A stretch of 64,000 nucleotides of DNA, taken from the NCBI RefSeq assembly GCF_900166585.1, contig NZ_FVZC01000008.1, forward strand, positions 558,001 to 622,000, read 5' to 3'. The position numbers and the translations under genes are program-made. Source of the DNA: Mesobacillus jeotgali (GTDB lineage Bacteria > Bacillota > Bacilli > Bacillales > Cytobacillaceae). The stretch's first letter is position 1. Every line of letters begins with the position of its first letter. The notes under the pieces were generated by a model. That model did no database searches. It was not told the origin of the DNA and saw only the letters and a program-made list of their open reading frames with translations. Shown here piece by piece: positions 22,877 through 33,169 of the stretch.

Positions 22877-25258
22877 ATGGATGAGAACGTTAAAGGCCAT
22901 ATAGACAGGCTTTTGCATTATATGAAGGACGAAGCTTACAAGCCGCTTACCGTGCAGGAACTGGAGAGCGCCTTTGGAATTGAGGATTCCTCGACTTTCA
23001 AGGATTTTGTCAAAGCACTCGTCGTCATGGAAGAGAAGGGGCTGGTTGTCAGGACACGCAGTGACCGATACGGCCTTCCGGAAAAAATGAATCTGGTTCG
23101 CGGCCGGTTCAGCGCCCATGCTAAAGGCTTTGCTTTTGTTATTACAGAAGAGCAGGGCATGGATGACATCTTCATTCCCCCGAATGAAACTAGCAATGCG
23201 ATGAACGGTGATACAGTCCTTGTGCGCGTATCGTCAGATAGTTCTGGCCAGCGCCGGGAAGGGACAGTCGTTCGCATCCTTGAAAGAGGAGTCTCGCAAA
23301 TCGTCGGAACTTATACTGAAAGCAAACACTTCGGTTTCGTCATTCCTGACGATAAGAAATTCACAAGTGACATCTTTATTCCAAAGGAAGCTGGGATGGG
23401 GGCTGTCGAAGGTCATAAGGTCGTCGTAAAATTGACGAGCTACCCTGAAGGACGCAAAAGCGCAGAGGGAGAAGTCACTGCGATTCTCGGCCATAAAAAC
23501 GACCCTGGTGTCGATATCCTATCCGTCATCCATAAACATGGCCTTCCGATGGAATTTCCAGACGAGGTCATGGAGCAGGCGAATAATGCTCCAGACCAGA
23601 TCGATGAGAGTGAAATCGAGAACCGCCGTGACTTGCGAAATGAAGTCATTGTTACGATTGATGGCGCAGATGCCAAGGATCTCGACGATGCAGTGCAGGT
23701 GACAAGACTTGAAAATGGCAACTATAAACTTGGGGTTCATATCGCGGATGTTACGTACTATGTAACCGAGGATTCACCAATTGACCGTGAAGCAGAGGAC
23801 CGTGCGACAAGTGTTTATCTGGTTGACCGAGTGATTCCAATGATTCCCCACCGATTATCAAACGGTATTTGCTCGCTGAATCCGAAAGTTGATCGCCTGA
23901 CACTGTCATGTAATATGGAAATCACACCTGAAGGACAGGTCGTAGATCATGAAATCTACCAAAGTGTAATCAAGACGACTGAGCGAATGACGTATTTTGA
24001 TGTAAACCGTATTCTCGTTGATAAAGACGAAGAAACCCGCTCACGTTACGATTCTCTTGTTCCGATGTTTGAATTGATGGAGGAACTTGCCGCTATCCTT
24101 CGTAAAAAAAGGATGGAGAGAGGCGCCATCGACTTTGATTTTAAAGAATCAAAGGTACTGGTCGATGAAGAAGGCCATCCGACAGATGTAGTTTTACGGG
24201 AGCGTTCGGTTGCTGAAAAGCTAATCGAGGAATTCATGCTTGCTGCGAACGAAACAGTGGCAGAGCATTTCCATTGGCTTGATGTACCATTCATCTATCG
24301 AATTCACGAAGATCCTAAAGAAGATAAGCTGAGAAAATTCTTTGATTTCATTACAAACTTCGGATACCTTGTCAGAGGTTCTGCAAATGGAGTACATCCA
24401 CGGGCTCTGCAGGAAATCATTGAAGAGGTCCAGGGAAAACCTGAGGAAATGGTTGTATCAACTGTCATGCTTAGGTCGATGCAGCAGGCAAAATACTATC
24501 CTGAAAGCCTGGGACACTTTGGTCTTTCAACTGAGTATTACACGCACTTCACATCGCCAATCCGCCGTTATCCTGACTTAATTGTCCACCGTTTGATCCG
24601 GACTTATTTAATCGAGGGCAAACTCGATCAAGCAACGAAGGAAAAATGGAATGCGATGCTGCCGGATATTGCCGAGCATTCATCCAATATGGAACGCCGC
24701 GCGGTAGAGGCCGAACGTGAAACAGATGAGCTGAAGAAAGCTGAATACATGGAGGACAAGGTTGGAACTGAATACGATGGAATCATCAGTTCCGTTACAA
24801 ACTTTGGGATGTTCGTCGAGCTTCCTAATACGATAGAAGGTCTCGTACATGTCAGCTATATGACGGATGACTATTACCGCTATGATGAACGCCACCTGGC
24901 GATGATCGGCGAGCGGACGGGAAATGTCTTCCGAATAGGCGATGAAATTACTGTCCGTGTCATCAAAGTCAACAAAGATGAACGCTCCATTGACTTTGAG
25001 ATCGTCGGCATGAAGGGCACACCAAGACGTGAGCGCCCGGCACAGCCAAAGATTTTCAAGACAGGCAGCAGCGATAAAAAGCCGCGCCGCGGTAAAGAAG
25101 AAGAAGGCAAGCGAGGGGGCAGAAGTTCTGGAGGCAGAGGTTCAGGAGGCAGCAGAAACGGCTCCGGCTCAAGCTCCAGTTCAAAGCCAAAGAGCAAGAA
25201 GAAGAAATTCTTCGAGAATGCCCCAGCCGCAAAACGCAAATCGAAAAAGAGAAAATAG
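22877..25258 (+). CDS. rnr: Ribonuclease R
   Basis: Processive 3'-to-5' exoribonuclease of the RNB family, 793 residues. It degrades structured RNA and works with SmpB and tmRNA in clearing faulty mRNA. Order: an N-terminal winged helix, two cold-shock domains ([32 protein letters not shown]), the RNB catalytic block [15 protein letters not shown] with the four Asp residues, then an S1 domain ([21 protein letters not shown]). The Lys/Arg/Gly/Ser-rich tail near 725-793 is typical. Followed by smpB and ssrA, a functional grouping. Confidence 0.97.
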   Translation: MDENVKGHIDRLLHYMKDEAYKPLTVQELESAFGIEDSSTFKDFVKALVVMEEKGLVVRTRSDRYGLPEKMNLVRGRFSAHAKGFAFVITEEQGMDDIFIPPNETSNAMNGDTVLVRVSSDSSGQRREGTVVRILERGVSQIVGTYTESKHFGFVIPDDKKFTSDIFIPKEAGMGAVEGHKVVVKLTSYPEGRKSAEGEVTAILGHKNDPGVDILSVIHKHGLPMEFPDEVMEQANNAPDQIDESEIENRRDLRNEVIVTIDGADAKDLDDAVQVTRLENGNYKLGVHIADVTYYVTEDSPIDREAEDRATSVYLVDRVIPMIPHRLSNGICSLNPKVDRLTLSCNMEITPEGQVVDHEIYQSVIKTTERMTYFDVNRILVDKDEETRSRYDSLVPMFELMEELAAILRKKRMERGAIDFDFKESKVLVDEEGHPTDVVLRERSVAEKLIEEFMLAANETVAEHFHWLDVPFIYRIHEDPKEDKLRKFFDFITNFGYLVRGSANGVHPRALQEIIEEVQGKPEEMVVSTVMLRSMQQAKYYPESLGHFGLSTEYYTHFTSPIRRYPDLIVHRLIRTYLIEGKLDQATKEKWNAMLPDIAEHSSNMERRAVEAERETDELKKAEYMEDKVGTEYDGIISSVTNFGMFVELPNTIEGLVHVSYMTDDYYRYDERHLAMIGERTGNVFRIGDEITVRVIKVNKDERSIDFEIVGMKGTPRRERPAQPKIFKTGSSDKKPRRGKEEEGKRGGRSSGGRGSGGSRNGSGSSSSSKPKSKKKKFFENAPAAKRKSKKRK

Positions 25259-25377
25259 GCAAGACTGAGAAGAGAGCTCCTGATGAAGGGGCTCTCTGCT
25301 GTCCAATGCCTGCGCTTTTCATTGTGGGAGAGGGCTAATTTTGCTAAAATGATAAACAATAGAAGGGGGAAGTTCTT

Positions 25378-25845
25378 ATGCCAAAAGGTGAGGGGAAAGT
25401 CGTCGCACAAAATAAAAAAGCGAACCACGACTATTTCATTGAAGAAACATATGAAGCCGGAGTTGTCCTGCAGGGAACAGAGATTAAATCGATCCGCAAC
25501 GGACGGGTTCAACTAAAGGATTCCTATGCTAAAGTCCATAATGGGGAATTATTTTTATATAACCTGCACATCAGCCCATATGAACAGGGAAACCGCTATA
25601 ACCATGATCCTCTTCGGACAAGGAAACTTTTGCTGCATAAGCGCCAGATCAATCAGTTGATTGGTGAGACGAAGGAAGCAGGATATGCGCTTGTGCCGTT
25701 GAAGATTTATCTGAAGAATGGCTTTGCGAAAGTTTTAATCGGTCTGGGTAAGGGTAAAAAGAACTATGACAAGCGTGAGACACTGAAGAAGAAGGAAGCA
25801 GGCCGCGATATCGAGCGTGCATTCCGTGAACGACAGAAAATGTAG
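25378..25845 (+). CDS. smpB: SsrA-binding protein SmpB
   Basis: Small basic protein (155 residues) that carries tmRNA into stalled ribosomes. It contains the OB-fold text [41 protein letters not shown] and [10 protein letters not shown], and the basic tail [20 protein letters not shown] that enters the mRNA channel. AGAAGGGGG precedes the ATG. It is directly upstream of ssrA, its RNA partner. Confidence 0.98.
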   Translation: MPKGEGKVVAQNKKANHDYFIEETYEAGVVLQGTEIKSIRNGRVQLKDSYAKVHNGELFLYNLHISPYEQGNRYNHDPLRTRKLLLHKRQINQLIGETKEAGYALVPLKIYLKNGFAKVLIGLGKGKKNYDKRETLKKKEAGRDIERAFRERQKM

Positions 25846-25873
25846 GCTTGTCAGCTGAGGAAGAGTGTACCAG

Positions 25874-25901
25874 TTGAAAAAAGTACTCAATGTGGTATAA
25901 T
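25874..25901 (+). promoter_or_regulatory. Sigma-A promoter of ssrA
   Basis: TTGAAA and a perfect TATAAT are separated by 16 bp, about 90 bp upstream of mature tmRNA. Transcription would begin near 25908, leaving a 5' leader to be trimmed. Confidence 0.75.
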
Positions 25902-25994
25902 AATAACTGTCACCACGAGTGACACATAGCTTAATGCTCGGCTTAACCGAGTTCTCCTAACGTCTGTATCACAGATACAGCAACCTTTTATAAT

Positions 25995-26353
25995 GGGGAC
26001 GTTACGGATTCGACAGGGGTAGTTTGAGCTTAGGTGGCGAGTCGAGGGGATCGGCCTCGTTAAAACGTCAACGCCTATAACTGGCAAACAAAACAACAAC
26101 TTCGCTTTCGCAGCTTAATACTGCATAGCGGTTCGCCCCTCCATCGCCCATGTGGTAGGGTAGCGGACTCACTCTAAGTGGGCTACGCCGGATTCCACCG
26201 CCTGAGGATGAAGGAAGAGAACAACCAGGCTAGCTGGCCGGCCGCCTGTCGGTAGGCAAAAGGACCAGCGAATCGCCAATATGCCGACTACACTCGTAGA
26301 AGCTTAAGTGCCAATATCTTTGGACGTGGGTTCGACTCCCACCGTCTCCACCA
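25995..26353 (+). ncRNA. ssrA: Transfer-messenger RNA (tmRNA)
   Basis: Tags and releases stalled translation products. The 5' end GGGGACGTTACGGATTCGAC and the 3' end with GGTTCGACTCCC and GTCTCCACCA form the tRNA-like acceptor and T arm; CCA is encoded. The tag frame reads GKQNNNFAFAA followed by TAA, with the resume codon just before it. The Ala-Ala end is the usual protease signal for ClpXP. Length about 359 nt, normal for Bacillaceae. The gene is intact on the left side of the island. Confidence 0.98.
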
Positions 26354-26438
26354 ATACATATGTTGGTGGATTTTTATTTTTATTGTGACCTAAAGCATAA
26401 CCTTTCCAGTATGGAAGGTTTATGCTTTATTTTTTTTT
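26347..26438 (+). terminator. Two tandem terminators after ssrA
   Basis: The first hairpin, TCCACCAA / TTGGTGGA, uses the last bases of tmRNA and has a TTTTTATTTTT tail. The second, AAAGCATAACCTTTCCA / TGGAAGGTTTATGCTTT at 26392-26428, ends in nine T. The T tract runs directly into the island end. A near relative of the second hairpin lies at 58868-58908. Confidence 0.85.
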
Positions 26439-26540
26439 CGGCAATTTTATGGTTTATTATGCCTCTTTTCAATATAACCGACTAAACCCAATTTCTCGGC
26501 TTATACAATATTAAACCAGAGACGGCTATTTTCCAAAGAC
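26432..26540 (+). repeat. Left end with putative TnsB-binding boxes
   Basis: Three related boxes share CGGC followed by an A/T-rich block: CGGCAATTTTATGG at 26439, CGGCTTATACAA at 26497 and CGGCTATTTTCC at 26523. Spacings are 58 and 26 bp. Arrays of this kind are expected at Tn7-like ends. Confidence 0.5.
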
Positions 26541-26617
26541 TTCAATACAAATTTACAGCTATATGGTAATATTTAATTAAAATAAACGGCAGGTATGTAT
26601 TGTAGAGGTGAAGTGAA

Positions 26618-28909
26618 ATGGATAAACATGAATTGACTGAGCGGGATATTTGTAGCAAATTCATTACTCCGGCAATTGTCGGTGCTGGGTGGGATCTGCA
26701 CAAACAAATTCGTGAAGAGTTTCAAATTACTGATGGCCGAATTATTGTTCGAGGTAATTTGGTCGCCCGAGGAAGTAAGAAAAGGGCGGACTACGTACTC
26801 TTCCACAAGCCGAACATGCCAATAGCGGTAATTGAGGCTAAGGACAATAATCATTCGATAGGTCATGGTATACAACAAGCTATCGGTTATGGAGAAATGC
26901 TTAAGGTTCCTTTTGTTTATTCCTCCAATGGTGATGGCTTTCTTGAACATGACCGTTTATCAGGTAAAGAAAAACAAATAGGTCTAGATGAATTTCCAAG
27001 TCCTGAACAACTGTGGAAACGATATAAACAGCAAAATGAAATTGATACTGAGGAAGAAGAAGAGCTCGTTACAGAACCTTATTACTTCCAATTGGGAGAC
27101 AAAACGCCTCGCTATTATCAAATGAATGCTGTCAATGAAACCATTAAGGCAATTGCTAAAGGTCAAAATCGAATAATGCTCGTTATGGCTACGGGAACAG
27201 GGAAGACATATACAGCATTTCAAATAATATATCGCCTTTGGAAGGCTAGAAAAGCAAAGCGTATTCTATTCCTTGCTGACAGAAACATACTAGTTGACCA
27301 AACGATGAATCAAGACTTTAAGCCATTTAAGAATGTAATGACAAAAATAAAAAATCGTAAGATAAACACAAGTTATGAAGTATATACAGGACTTTATCAA
27401 TCCATTACAGGTCCAGAGGAGCAAGATAAAATATATAAGCAAGTTCCTCGCTCGTTCTTTGACTTAATAGTAATTGATGAGTGCCATCGAGGTTCTGCTA
27501 AGGACAATTCTCAATGGAGAGAAATTATTGAGTATTTTTCAGATGCAATTCAAGTTGGGCTAACGGCAACACCAAAAGAAACAAATGATGTTTCCAATAT
27601 CGGGTACTTTGGTGAGCCAGTATATACTTATTCGTTAAAAGAAGGTATAGAAGATGGCTTCCTAGCCCCTTACAAAGTGTATCGTTATGGATTTGACAAG
27701 GATCTAATGGGTTTTAGACCCCAAAAAGGTCAACGTGATAAAGAAGGAAATATCATTGAGGACCGTATATATAACACGCTAGATTATGACAGGACATTAG
27801 TTTTAGAAAAACGAACAGAGTTAGTGGCTAAAACTATTTCTGATTTTCTTAAGCAGCATGACAGATTTATGAAAACAATTGTTTTCTGCATTGATATTGA
27901 ACACGCTGAACGAATGAGACAGGCACTAGTTAATGAAAACAGCGACCTCGTTAAGGAAGATTCTCGATATGTCATGAGAATAACTGGAGATGATAACGAG
28001 GGAAAAGCACAGCTAGACAACTTTATAGACCCAAACAGCAAATATCCGACCATTGTAACTACGTCAAAATTGCTTACGACAGGTGTAGACGCAAAAACAT
28101 GTAAAATAGTAGCCATTGATTCTCGTATTGAATCAATGATTGAATTTAAGCAGATTCTTGGACGTGGCACGAGGATAAATGAAAAACATAATAAATTATA
28201 TTTCAATTTATTAGATTTCCGTGACGTATCATCTAAATTTGCCGACCCCGACTTCGATGGAGATCCTATTCCTGTTGTTGGCGGGGGTGGTGGTAAAGGT
28301 GGCACTGGGAATGGAGGCGGAGATGACCCTGGGAATGACCCTAAAAGAAAAGTTTTTGTAAATGATGTTGAAGTCACTTTATTACAAGAACGAGTTCAAT
28401 ATTATGATAAAGATGGCAAGTTGGTAACAGAATCTCTTCGAGATTATTCCAAACGGAATATTAAAGAGGAATTTGCCGATTTAAATGACTTCTTAAGACG
28501 TTGGAACTCCGAAGACCGTAAGGAAGCCATTATTGAAGAGCTAAAAGAACACGGTGTCCTGCTGGACGCACTGCGAGAAGAAACAGGCCTTCAAGATGTG
28601 GATGATTTTGACTTGATTTGCCACATAGCTTATGACATGAAACCGCTGACCAGGCAAGAGCGGGCCGAAAATATAAAGAAAAAAAATTACTTCGGTAAAT
28701 ACTCGGAAGTTGCCCAAAAAGTGCTAGACAATCTATTGATAAAATACATGGATGAAGGCGTTTATAATTTGGAAGATGCCAAAGTTCTCAGACTCGAACC
28801 GTTCCAAGAAATAGGTAAACCGAAAGAATTGATTCAGGCCTTTGGAGGTAGAAGTGGTTGGCATGAGGCTGTAAAGAAATTAAAAAAGGGACTTTATGAT
28901 ATTAGCTAA
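26618..28909 (+). CDS. hsdR: Type I restriction enzyme R subunit
   Basis: Motor and nuclease subunit of a type I restriction-modification complex, 763 residues. The N-terminal PD-(D/E)XK nuclease shows KKRADYVLF and AVIEAKDNN, with the QAIGY motif after it. The SF2 translocase has Walker A MATGTGKTYT, the DECH box VIDECHRGS and motif III GLTATPKET; LGRGTRINE is motif VI. A Gly-rich linker near 555-575 leads to an EcoEI-type C-terminal domain (DYSKRNIKEEFADLNDFL). It has its own terminator before hsdM. First gene inside the left end of the island. Confidence 0.95.
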   Translation: MDKHELTERDICSKFITPAIVGAGWDLHKQIREEFQITDGRIIVRGNLVARGSKKRADYVLFHKPNMPIAVIEAKDNNHSIGHGIQQAIGYGEMLKVPFVYSSNGDGFLEHDRLSGKEKQIGLDEFPSPEQLWKRYKQQNEIDTEEEEELVTEPYYFQLGDKTPRYYQMNAVNETIKAIAKGQNRIMLVMATGTGKTYTAFQIIYRLWKARKAKRILFLADRNILVDQTMNQDFKPFKNVMTKIKNRKINTSYEVYTGLYQSITGPEEQDKIYKQVPRSFFDLIVIDECHRGSAKDNSQWREIIEYFSDAIQVGLTATPKETNDVSNIGYFGEPVYTYSLKEGIEDGFLAPYKVYRYGFDKDLMGFRPQKGQRDKEGNIIEDRIYNTLDYDRTLVLEKRTELVAKTISDFLKQHDRFMKTIVFCIDIEHAERMRQALVNENSDLVKEDSRYVMRITGDDNEGKAQLDNFIDPNSKYPTIVTTSKLLTTGVDAKTCKIVAIDSRIESMIEFKQILGRGTRINEKHNKLYFNLLDFRDVSSKFADPDFDGDPIPVVGGGGGKGGTGNGGGDDPGNDPKRKVFVNDVEVTLLQERVQYYDKDGKLVTESLRDYSKRNIKEEFADLNDFLRRWNSEDRKEAIIEELKEHGVLLDALREETGLQDVDDFDLICHIAYDMKPLTRQERAENIKKKNYFGKYSEVAQKVLDNLLIKYMDEGVYNLEDAKVLRLEPFQEIGKPKELIQAFGGRSGWHEAVKKLKKGLYDIS

Positions 28910-28916
28910 ACTACAG

Positions 28917-28958
28917 TTGGAACATTTGTTTTAATGAACAAGTGTTCCAATTTTTTTC
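28917..28958 (+). terminator. Terminator after hsdR
   Basis: TTGGAACA(T)TTGTT pairs with AACAAGTGTTCCAA and is followed by seven T. TATACT at 28982-28987 downstream is a candidate -10 box for hsdMS. So restriction and modification subunits appear to be transcribed separately. Confidence 0.8.
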
Positions 28959-29017
28959 GCTATAGCCAAAAATTATTATGGTATACTTTATTCGATGTTA
29001 ATATTGGGAGGTTTATC

Positions 29018-30478
29018 ATGACACTTACGAATTTTGTAAAAGCAATCCAAGATATTATGCGACAAGACCCAGGTGTAGATGGAGATGCACAGCGAATATC
29101 CCAATTGGTATGGATGTTATTTTTGAAAATATATGACTCTAAGGAAGAAGAAGAATGGGAAGTTTTTGAGGAAGATTATGTATCTATTATTCCTGAAGGT
29201 TTAAAATGGCGTGACTGGGCAAAAGCAGATGAGGAAACAGGACAAGCAATGACTGGTAGTGAACTTGTCGAATTCATAAATGAAGAGTTATTCCCTACTT
29301 TAAAAGAACTTGTTATTGATGAGCACACTGATGAAAGAGCTGCTCTAGTTAAATATGTATTTGAAGATGCATACAACTATATGAAGAATGGAATTTTGAT
29401 TCGCCAAGTAATATCTGTCATTGATAGCATTGATTTTGGTTCTTATGAGGAAAGGCATGCTTTCAATGATATATATGAAACCATTTTAAAAGACCTACAA
29501 AGTGCTGGAAATGCGGGTGAGTATTATACACCACGAGCTGTTACCGAATTTATTGTTGAAATGCTAGATCCTAAAGTAGGGGAAACATTTGCGGACTTTG
29601 CTTGTGGAACAGGTGGCTTTTTAACTAGTGCATTAGAGCATATGAAAAAACAGCCTGAATATAAGCGTTCGGGCGGAGAAGACGCTGTATTTAATGGAAT
29701 AATCGGCATAGAAAAAAAACCAATGCCACATTTATTAGCTGTTACTAATCTTATTCTTCATGGAGTTGATGCTCCAAAGATTAGGCGTGATAACTCACTC
29801 GAGATTGATACTCGTGATATACCAGATGAATTAAAAGTTGATAAAGTTGGAATGAACCCTCCTTTCGGTGGTGTAGAGGAAAAGTCTGTTCAATCTAATT
29901 TTAAAAAAGAATTTCAAACTGCTGAAACTGCAGATTTATTTATGGTAATGATTATGGAGCGTTTAAAGGAAAATGGAAAAGCAGGGGTTGTTTTACCAGA
30001 TGGATTTTTGTTCGGAACAGATGGTGTAAAAAGAAATATAAAAGAAAAGTTACTTAAGGATTTTAACCTCCATACCATTGTTAGATTGCCGAATGGTGTG
30101 TTCTCTCCGTATACGGGCATAGCAACAAACTTGCTGTTTTTTGATAAAAAAGGGCCAACCAAGGAAATTTGGTATTTTGAACATACTTTACCAAGTGGAT
30201 ATAAAAATTATAGTAAAACAAAACCTATTCGTTTTGAAGAGTTTAAATTAGAGCGCCAATGGTGGAATAATAGAGAAGAAAATGAATTTGTTTGGAAAGT
30301 AGAACCTGAAGCCATAAAACAAAGAGATTTTAATCTGGATATTAAAAACCCTAATAAAGTAAATGTAGATGAAAATTATGATACTAGGGGAGTACTAGAA
30401 AATCTAAAGGAAAAATTACAAGAAATTGATAATCTTCTTGAGGAATTTGAGCTGAAATATAATAGGAGCGGTAAATAA
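29018..30478 (+). CDS. hsdM: Type I DNA methyltransferase M subunit
   Basis: N6-adenine methyltransferase of the type I system, 486 residues. SAM-binding motif FADFACGTGGFLTSAL and catalytic NPPFGG (MNPPFGGVEEK) are both intact. The N-terminal domain is helical (FVKAIQDIMRQDPGVDGDAQ), as in HsdM proteins, and the C-terminus has a coiled-coil tail ending in NLKEKLQEIDNLLEEFELKY. I start at ATG 29018 with GGGAGG upstream; an earlier in-frame ATG lacks a ribosome-binding site. The stop overlaps the hsdS start (TAATG). Confidence 0.95.
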   Translation: MTLTNFVKAIQDIMRQDPGVDGDAQRISQLVWMLFLKIYDSKEEEEWEVFEEDYVSIIPEGLKWRDWAKADEETGQAMTGSELVEFINEELFPTLKELVIDEHTDERAALVKYVFEDAYNYMKNGILIRQVISVIDSIDFGSYEERHAFNDIYETILKDLQSAGNAGEYYTPRAVTEFIVEMLDPKVGETFADFACGTGGFLTSALEHMKKQPEYKRSGGEDAVFNGIIGIEKKPMPHLLAVTNLILHGVDAPKIRRDNSLEIDTRDIPDELKVDKVGMNPPFGGVEEKSVQSNFKKEFQTAETADLFMVMIMERLKENGKAGVVLPDGFLFGTDGVKRNIKEKLLKDFNLHTIVRLPNGVFSPYTGIATNLLFFDKKGPTKEIWYFEHTLPSGYKNYSKTKPIRFEEFKLERQWWNNREENEFVWKVEPEAIKQRDFNLDIKNPNKVNVDENYDTRGVLENLKEKLQEIDNLLEEFELKYNRSGK

Positions 30479-31800
30479 TGTGGGAAGAACTCCAATTAGG
30501 CGAACTGTTAACTGAATCAAAAGAGGTTTCCCTTTCACCTAATCCTGATAAGAGAATAACTGTTCGTTTGAATTGCAAGGGTGTTGAAAAAAGGCCATTA
30601 ACCAATACTAAAGAGGGAAATACAAAATATTATGAACGGAAAGTTGGTCAATTCATTTATGGAAAGCAAAATTTGTTTAAAGGGGCATTTGGGGTTATCC
30701 CTGCAGAGTTAGATGGATTTGAATCAACAATAGATTTACCAGCATTTGATGTTGACGACAGATTAAATGTTCAGTGGTTAATTTGGTGGTTAAAACGGAA
30801 TGAATTTTATAAATCCTTAGTTAGTATTGCTAAAGGTAGTGCCACTAGACGTATACATCCCAATGATTTTTTAAAGATAAAAATTCCTCTACCTACAAGG
30901 GATGAACAAGATCAAATAGTTAACCAATTAAATAAGGATGCCCTTAAGATAAACTCAATCCTAAAATACATTGAAGAACTTCAAGTGAATTGCAACACAT
31001 TAAAGAACTCAATACTGCGAGATGCGATCCAAGGAAAGTTGATTGTACATGAAAAAAATAAAGAACAAACAAGCGAACTTTTACAAAAAATTAAGATAGA
31101 GCGATTGAGACTAGCTACTTCTGAAAAGGAAAAGAAAAAATTAACCAATGAATTTCAAGACATTGATATTTCGTCAGATATTGAAGGCTGGATATATATT
31201 AAAGCAGAATTAATTTGTGATAATATCACAAAAGGAACAACTCCTAAATCAAACGAACTATTAAATTTGGGAGACGTGCCCTACTTAAAAGTTTACAATA
31301 TAGTAAATAATAAAATTGATTTTGATTATAGGCCACAATTTGTTACAAGCAAAATTCATAATACATTTCTACAGAGATCTAGGGTTTTTCCGTATGACGT
31401 TTTAATGAATATCGTAGGACCACCTCTTGGAAAAGTTGCTATTGTTACCGACCAGTATCCTGAGTGGAATATAAACCAAGCCTTAGCAATATTTAGACCT
31501 ATCAAATATGTATTGCCTGAGTTTCTATATTTTACTTTAGTTGAAGGGAAACCCATAAGAGACATTCAAACAGTGGGTACAGCCGGTCAAGACAATATTT
31601 CACTTACACAGTGCAGAGAAATTAAAATACCAATCCCGCCATTGGAAGAACAAAGACGTATTGTTGAAAAGGTAAATGAATTAATGGATTCGTGCAATGA
31701 AATTCTTGCTAAAATTGAAGAGTCAAAAAAAGAAACAGAAAAATTTATGAGATCATTATTACTAGATGCTTTTAAAGTTAATGATGAACCAATCAATTAA
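30478..31800 (+). CDS. hsdS: Type I specificity subunit S
   Basis: DNA-recognition subunit, 440 residues. It has two target-recognition domains of unlike sequence, each followed by a conserved helical region: IPLPTRDEQDQIVNQLN near 140-160, and IPIPPLEEQRRIVEKVNELMDSC near 385-407. The repeated conserved helices set the spacing between the half-sites of the bipartite target. The gene looks intact, so the system is probably active. The recognition sequence cannot be read from the protein. Confidence 0.95.
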   Translation: MWEELQLGELLTESKEVSLSPNPDKRITVRLNCKGVEKRPLTNTKEGNTKYYERKVGQFIYGKQNLFKGAFGVIPAELDGFESTIDLPAFDVDDRLNVQWLIWWLKRNEFYKSLVSIAKGSATRRIHPNDFLKIKIPLPTRDEQDQIVNQLNKDALKINSILKYIEELQVNCNTLKNSILRDAIQGKLIVHEKNKEQTSELLQKIKIERLRLATSEKEKKKLTNEFQDIDISSDIEGWIYIKAELICDNITKGTTPKSNELLNLGDVPYLKVYNIVNNKIDFDYRPQFVTSKIHNTFLQRSRVFPYDVLMNIVGPPLGKVAIVTDQYPEWNINQALAIFRPIKYVLPEFLYFTLVEGKPIRDIQTVGTAGQDNISLTQCREIKIPIPPLEEQRRIVEKVNELMDSCNEILAKIEESKKETEKFMRSLLLDAFKVNDEPIN

Positions 31801-31803
31801 TAT

Positions 31804-31850
31804 AAGCCGTTTCCTAGTCTGTATTACAAACTACTAGGAAACGGCTTTAT
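31804..31850 (+). terminator. Terminator after hsdS
   Basis: Perfect 15-bp stem AAGCCGTTTCCTAGT / ACTAGGAAACGGCTT, followed by a short T/A-rich tail. It lies 4 bp after the hsdS stop. Confidence 0.85.
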
Positions 31851-31928
31851 ATTTATATATAGTGATATTTCTCGTTTACATAAATTACATTTATAGATAT
31901 ATTTGCTTTATTGTAAAAGGGGGCTTTT

Positions 31929-32339
31929 ATGAAAAGAGAATACTTAAGAAAGATGGCTCGGTCGTTGATAAAACAACAATTCTTCGATTGACACTTCACC
32001 TGCAAAATTTAAAAGACGTCCTAAATAATAATCTCGACTTTAAAAGCTGCTATTCAAGATGAAGTATTGAAACATATAGGTGATTTCGTATTGGATATAA
32101 AGGGAAATAGAAATGGTTATATGCACTCCGCTGATATTTCCTATAGGATTTGTTATAGTATTGTATTACAATTGCATATAAAAAATTGGGTTAGTGGGTC
32201 TACACTATTTGAAGAAGTTGAATGTTTTTATTGTACAAAGTTTGTTTTTAGTAATAGCCTTGTTATAGTGGCTAGTAAAGGAGAAGGGCAGACTCATTTT
32301 GGTTATTACTCTTGCAAAAATAAAATCTCAATAATTTAA
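31929..32339 (+). pseudogene. Probable frameshifted remnant of a hypothetical gene
   Basis: An ATG at 31929 follows GGGGGC but the frame closes early. Coding-like text then continues in other frames: KKDGSVVDKTTILRLTLHLQ up to 32062 and IGDFVLDIKGNRNGYMHSAD up to 32339. The pieces read as one gene broken by at least one frameshift. I do not recognise the product. It lies between hsdS and the tns module. Confidence 0.4.
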
Positions 32340-32352
32340 TTCAAATTAGCAG

Positions 32353-32391
32353 AAAAGGATCTTGTTGAGGTCCTTTAATTTTTTGCTTTTT
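32353..32391 (+). terminator. Weak terminator-like hairpin
   Basis: AAAGGATC pairs imperfectly with GAGGTCCTTT, followed by a T-rich tail. It follows the broken open frame. Confidence 0.45.
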
Positions 32392-32422
32392 ATGTTATAA
32401 CTCTTGCTGGAATGTGATTTCA

Positions 32423-32490
32423 TCACTTTTTCGGCTGTACTTTTGTGAGCCTGATGTTTTTGCACTATTGGCTTTTCGTTAATATAATTT
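32423..32490 (+). repeat. Second end-like sequence next to the tns module
   Basis: CACTTTTTCGGCTGTACTTT at 32425-32444 and TGTTTTTGCACTATTGGCTT at 32456-32474 resemble the right island end (read inward: TGTTTTTCGGCACTATTTTG). TGTGATTTC lies just before the first box at 32413. This could be an alternative transposon end that would leave hsdRMS outside, or a relic of an older insertion. Confidence 0.4.
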
Positions 32491-32496
32491 AATGAC

Positions 32497-32550
32497 AAAA
32501 CAAACACTTCATTATTTCTTTTTTATCAGAAATAATGAAGTGTTTGTTTT
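32497..32550. terminator. Perfect 23-bp inverted repeat
   Basis: AAAACAAACACTTCATTATT and its continuation TCT form one arm at 32497-32519. The exact reverse complement lies at 32528-32550 with an 8-base T-rich loop. It could work as a terminator in either direction. Confidence 0.7.
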
Positions 32551-32624
32551 CTGTATTCCACTCAAGTGATGAGTGATATACAACATGATTTTAGGCAAGT
32601 AGCATATCCACTGCCAACAAGTAT

Positions 32625-32676
32625 GATACTATCGGGGTCGAACCGACGACCTCTTGCATTCCATGTAGCAGTCGTC
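32625..32676 (-). other. tRNA 3'-half-like fragment
   Basis: On the minus strand the sequence runs CTACATGGAATGCAAGAGG and then TCGTCGGTTCGACCCCGAT. It resembles the anticodon stem-loop, variable loop and T arm of a bacterial tRNA, closest in my memory to tRNA-Ala(GGC). The 5' half and the CCA end are missing, so it is not a functional tRNA. The rest of 32551-32806 shows nothing else I can support. Confidence 0.45.
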
Positions 32677-32806
32677 TGAAATATTAATTCCGTTTTATTA
32701 AACAAGAGTAGCCTGTTACTGTGAGAATAAGATTAAAAAATAGCCTGCAGAAACAACGGAGCAAATATCTTTTAATGATATATTAATATCGATTGTATAT
32801 TAGCTC

Positions 32807-33118
32807 TTACTCGGCCAGTTTTATCTCCATTAATCTTAAAATTTCCTCTTGATCCTTTTCTGTTAACTGTCCAAATAGATTCAATAAATGATTTTCTTTC
32901 ACAGTTGATACTTTGGGTCTATCACCAAGAAGTATCCAGTCGGTTGAAACCCCAAAGACATTGCTAGTAGTAATCACAGTGTCTATTGAAGGTTTAGAAG
33001 ATCCTTTTTCAATACTACTTAGTGAACTTTGCTTTATACCTATTCTCTCTGCGAATTCTTTTTGGCTTAGCTTTTTCACCCCTCTTATTTGTTTATAGCG
33101 CCTAGAAATTTCAAACAT
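32807..33118 (-). CDS. XRE-family repressor
   Basis: DNA-binding protein of 103 residues with a Cro/C1-type helix-turn-helix (LSQKEFAERIGIKQSSLSSIEKGSSKPSIDTV at about 17-50) and a short helical C-terminus (QLTEKDQEEILRLMEIKL). It is divergent from tnsAB, with 271 bp between them, a common layout for a regulator of a mobile element. It probably controls transposase expression and its own gene. The operator is inferred. Confidence 0.85.
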   Translation of the reverse strand: MFEISRRYKQIRGVKKLSQKEFAERIGIKQSSLSSIEKGSSKPSIDTVITTSNVFGVSTDWILLGDRPKVSTVKENHLLNLFGQLTEKDQEEILRLMEIKLAE

Positions 33119-33169
33119 AAGCAGCCCTTCTTACAGTTTTTTATGCCCCAAGCTAACTACATTTAATGT

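Noticed and set aside
24880..25512. Minus-strand reading frame of 210 codons over the end of rnr and smpB
   Set aside because: It is the shadow of the Lys/Gly/Ser-rich tail of RNase R and of smpB, both well supported.
27784..28377. Minus-strand reading frame of 197 codons inside hsdR
   Set aside because: It overlaps the conserved helicase motifs of hsdR and reads as Ser/Pro-rich shadow text.
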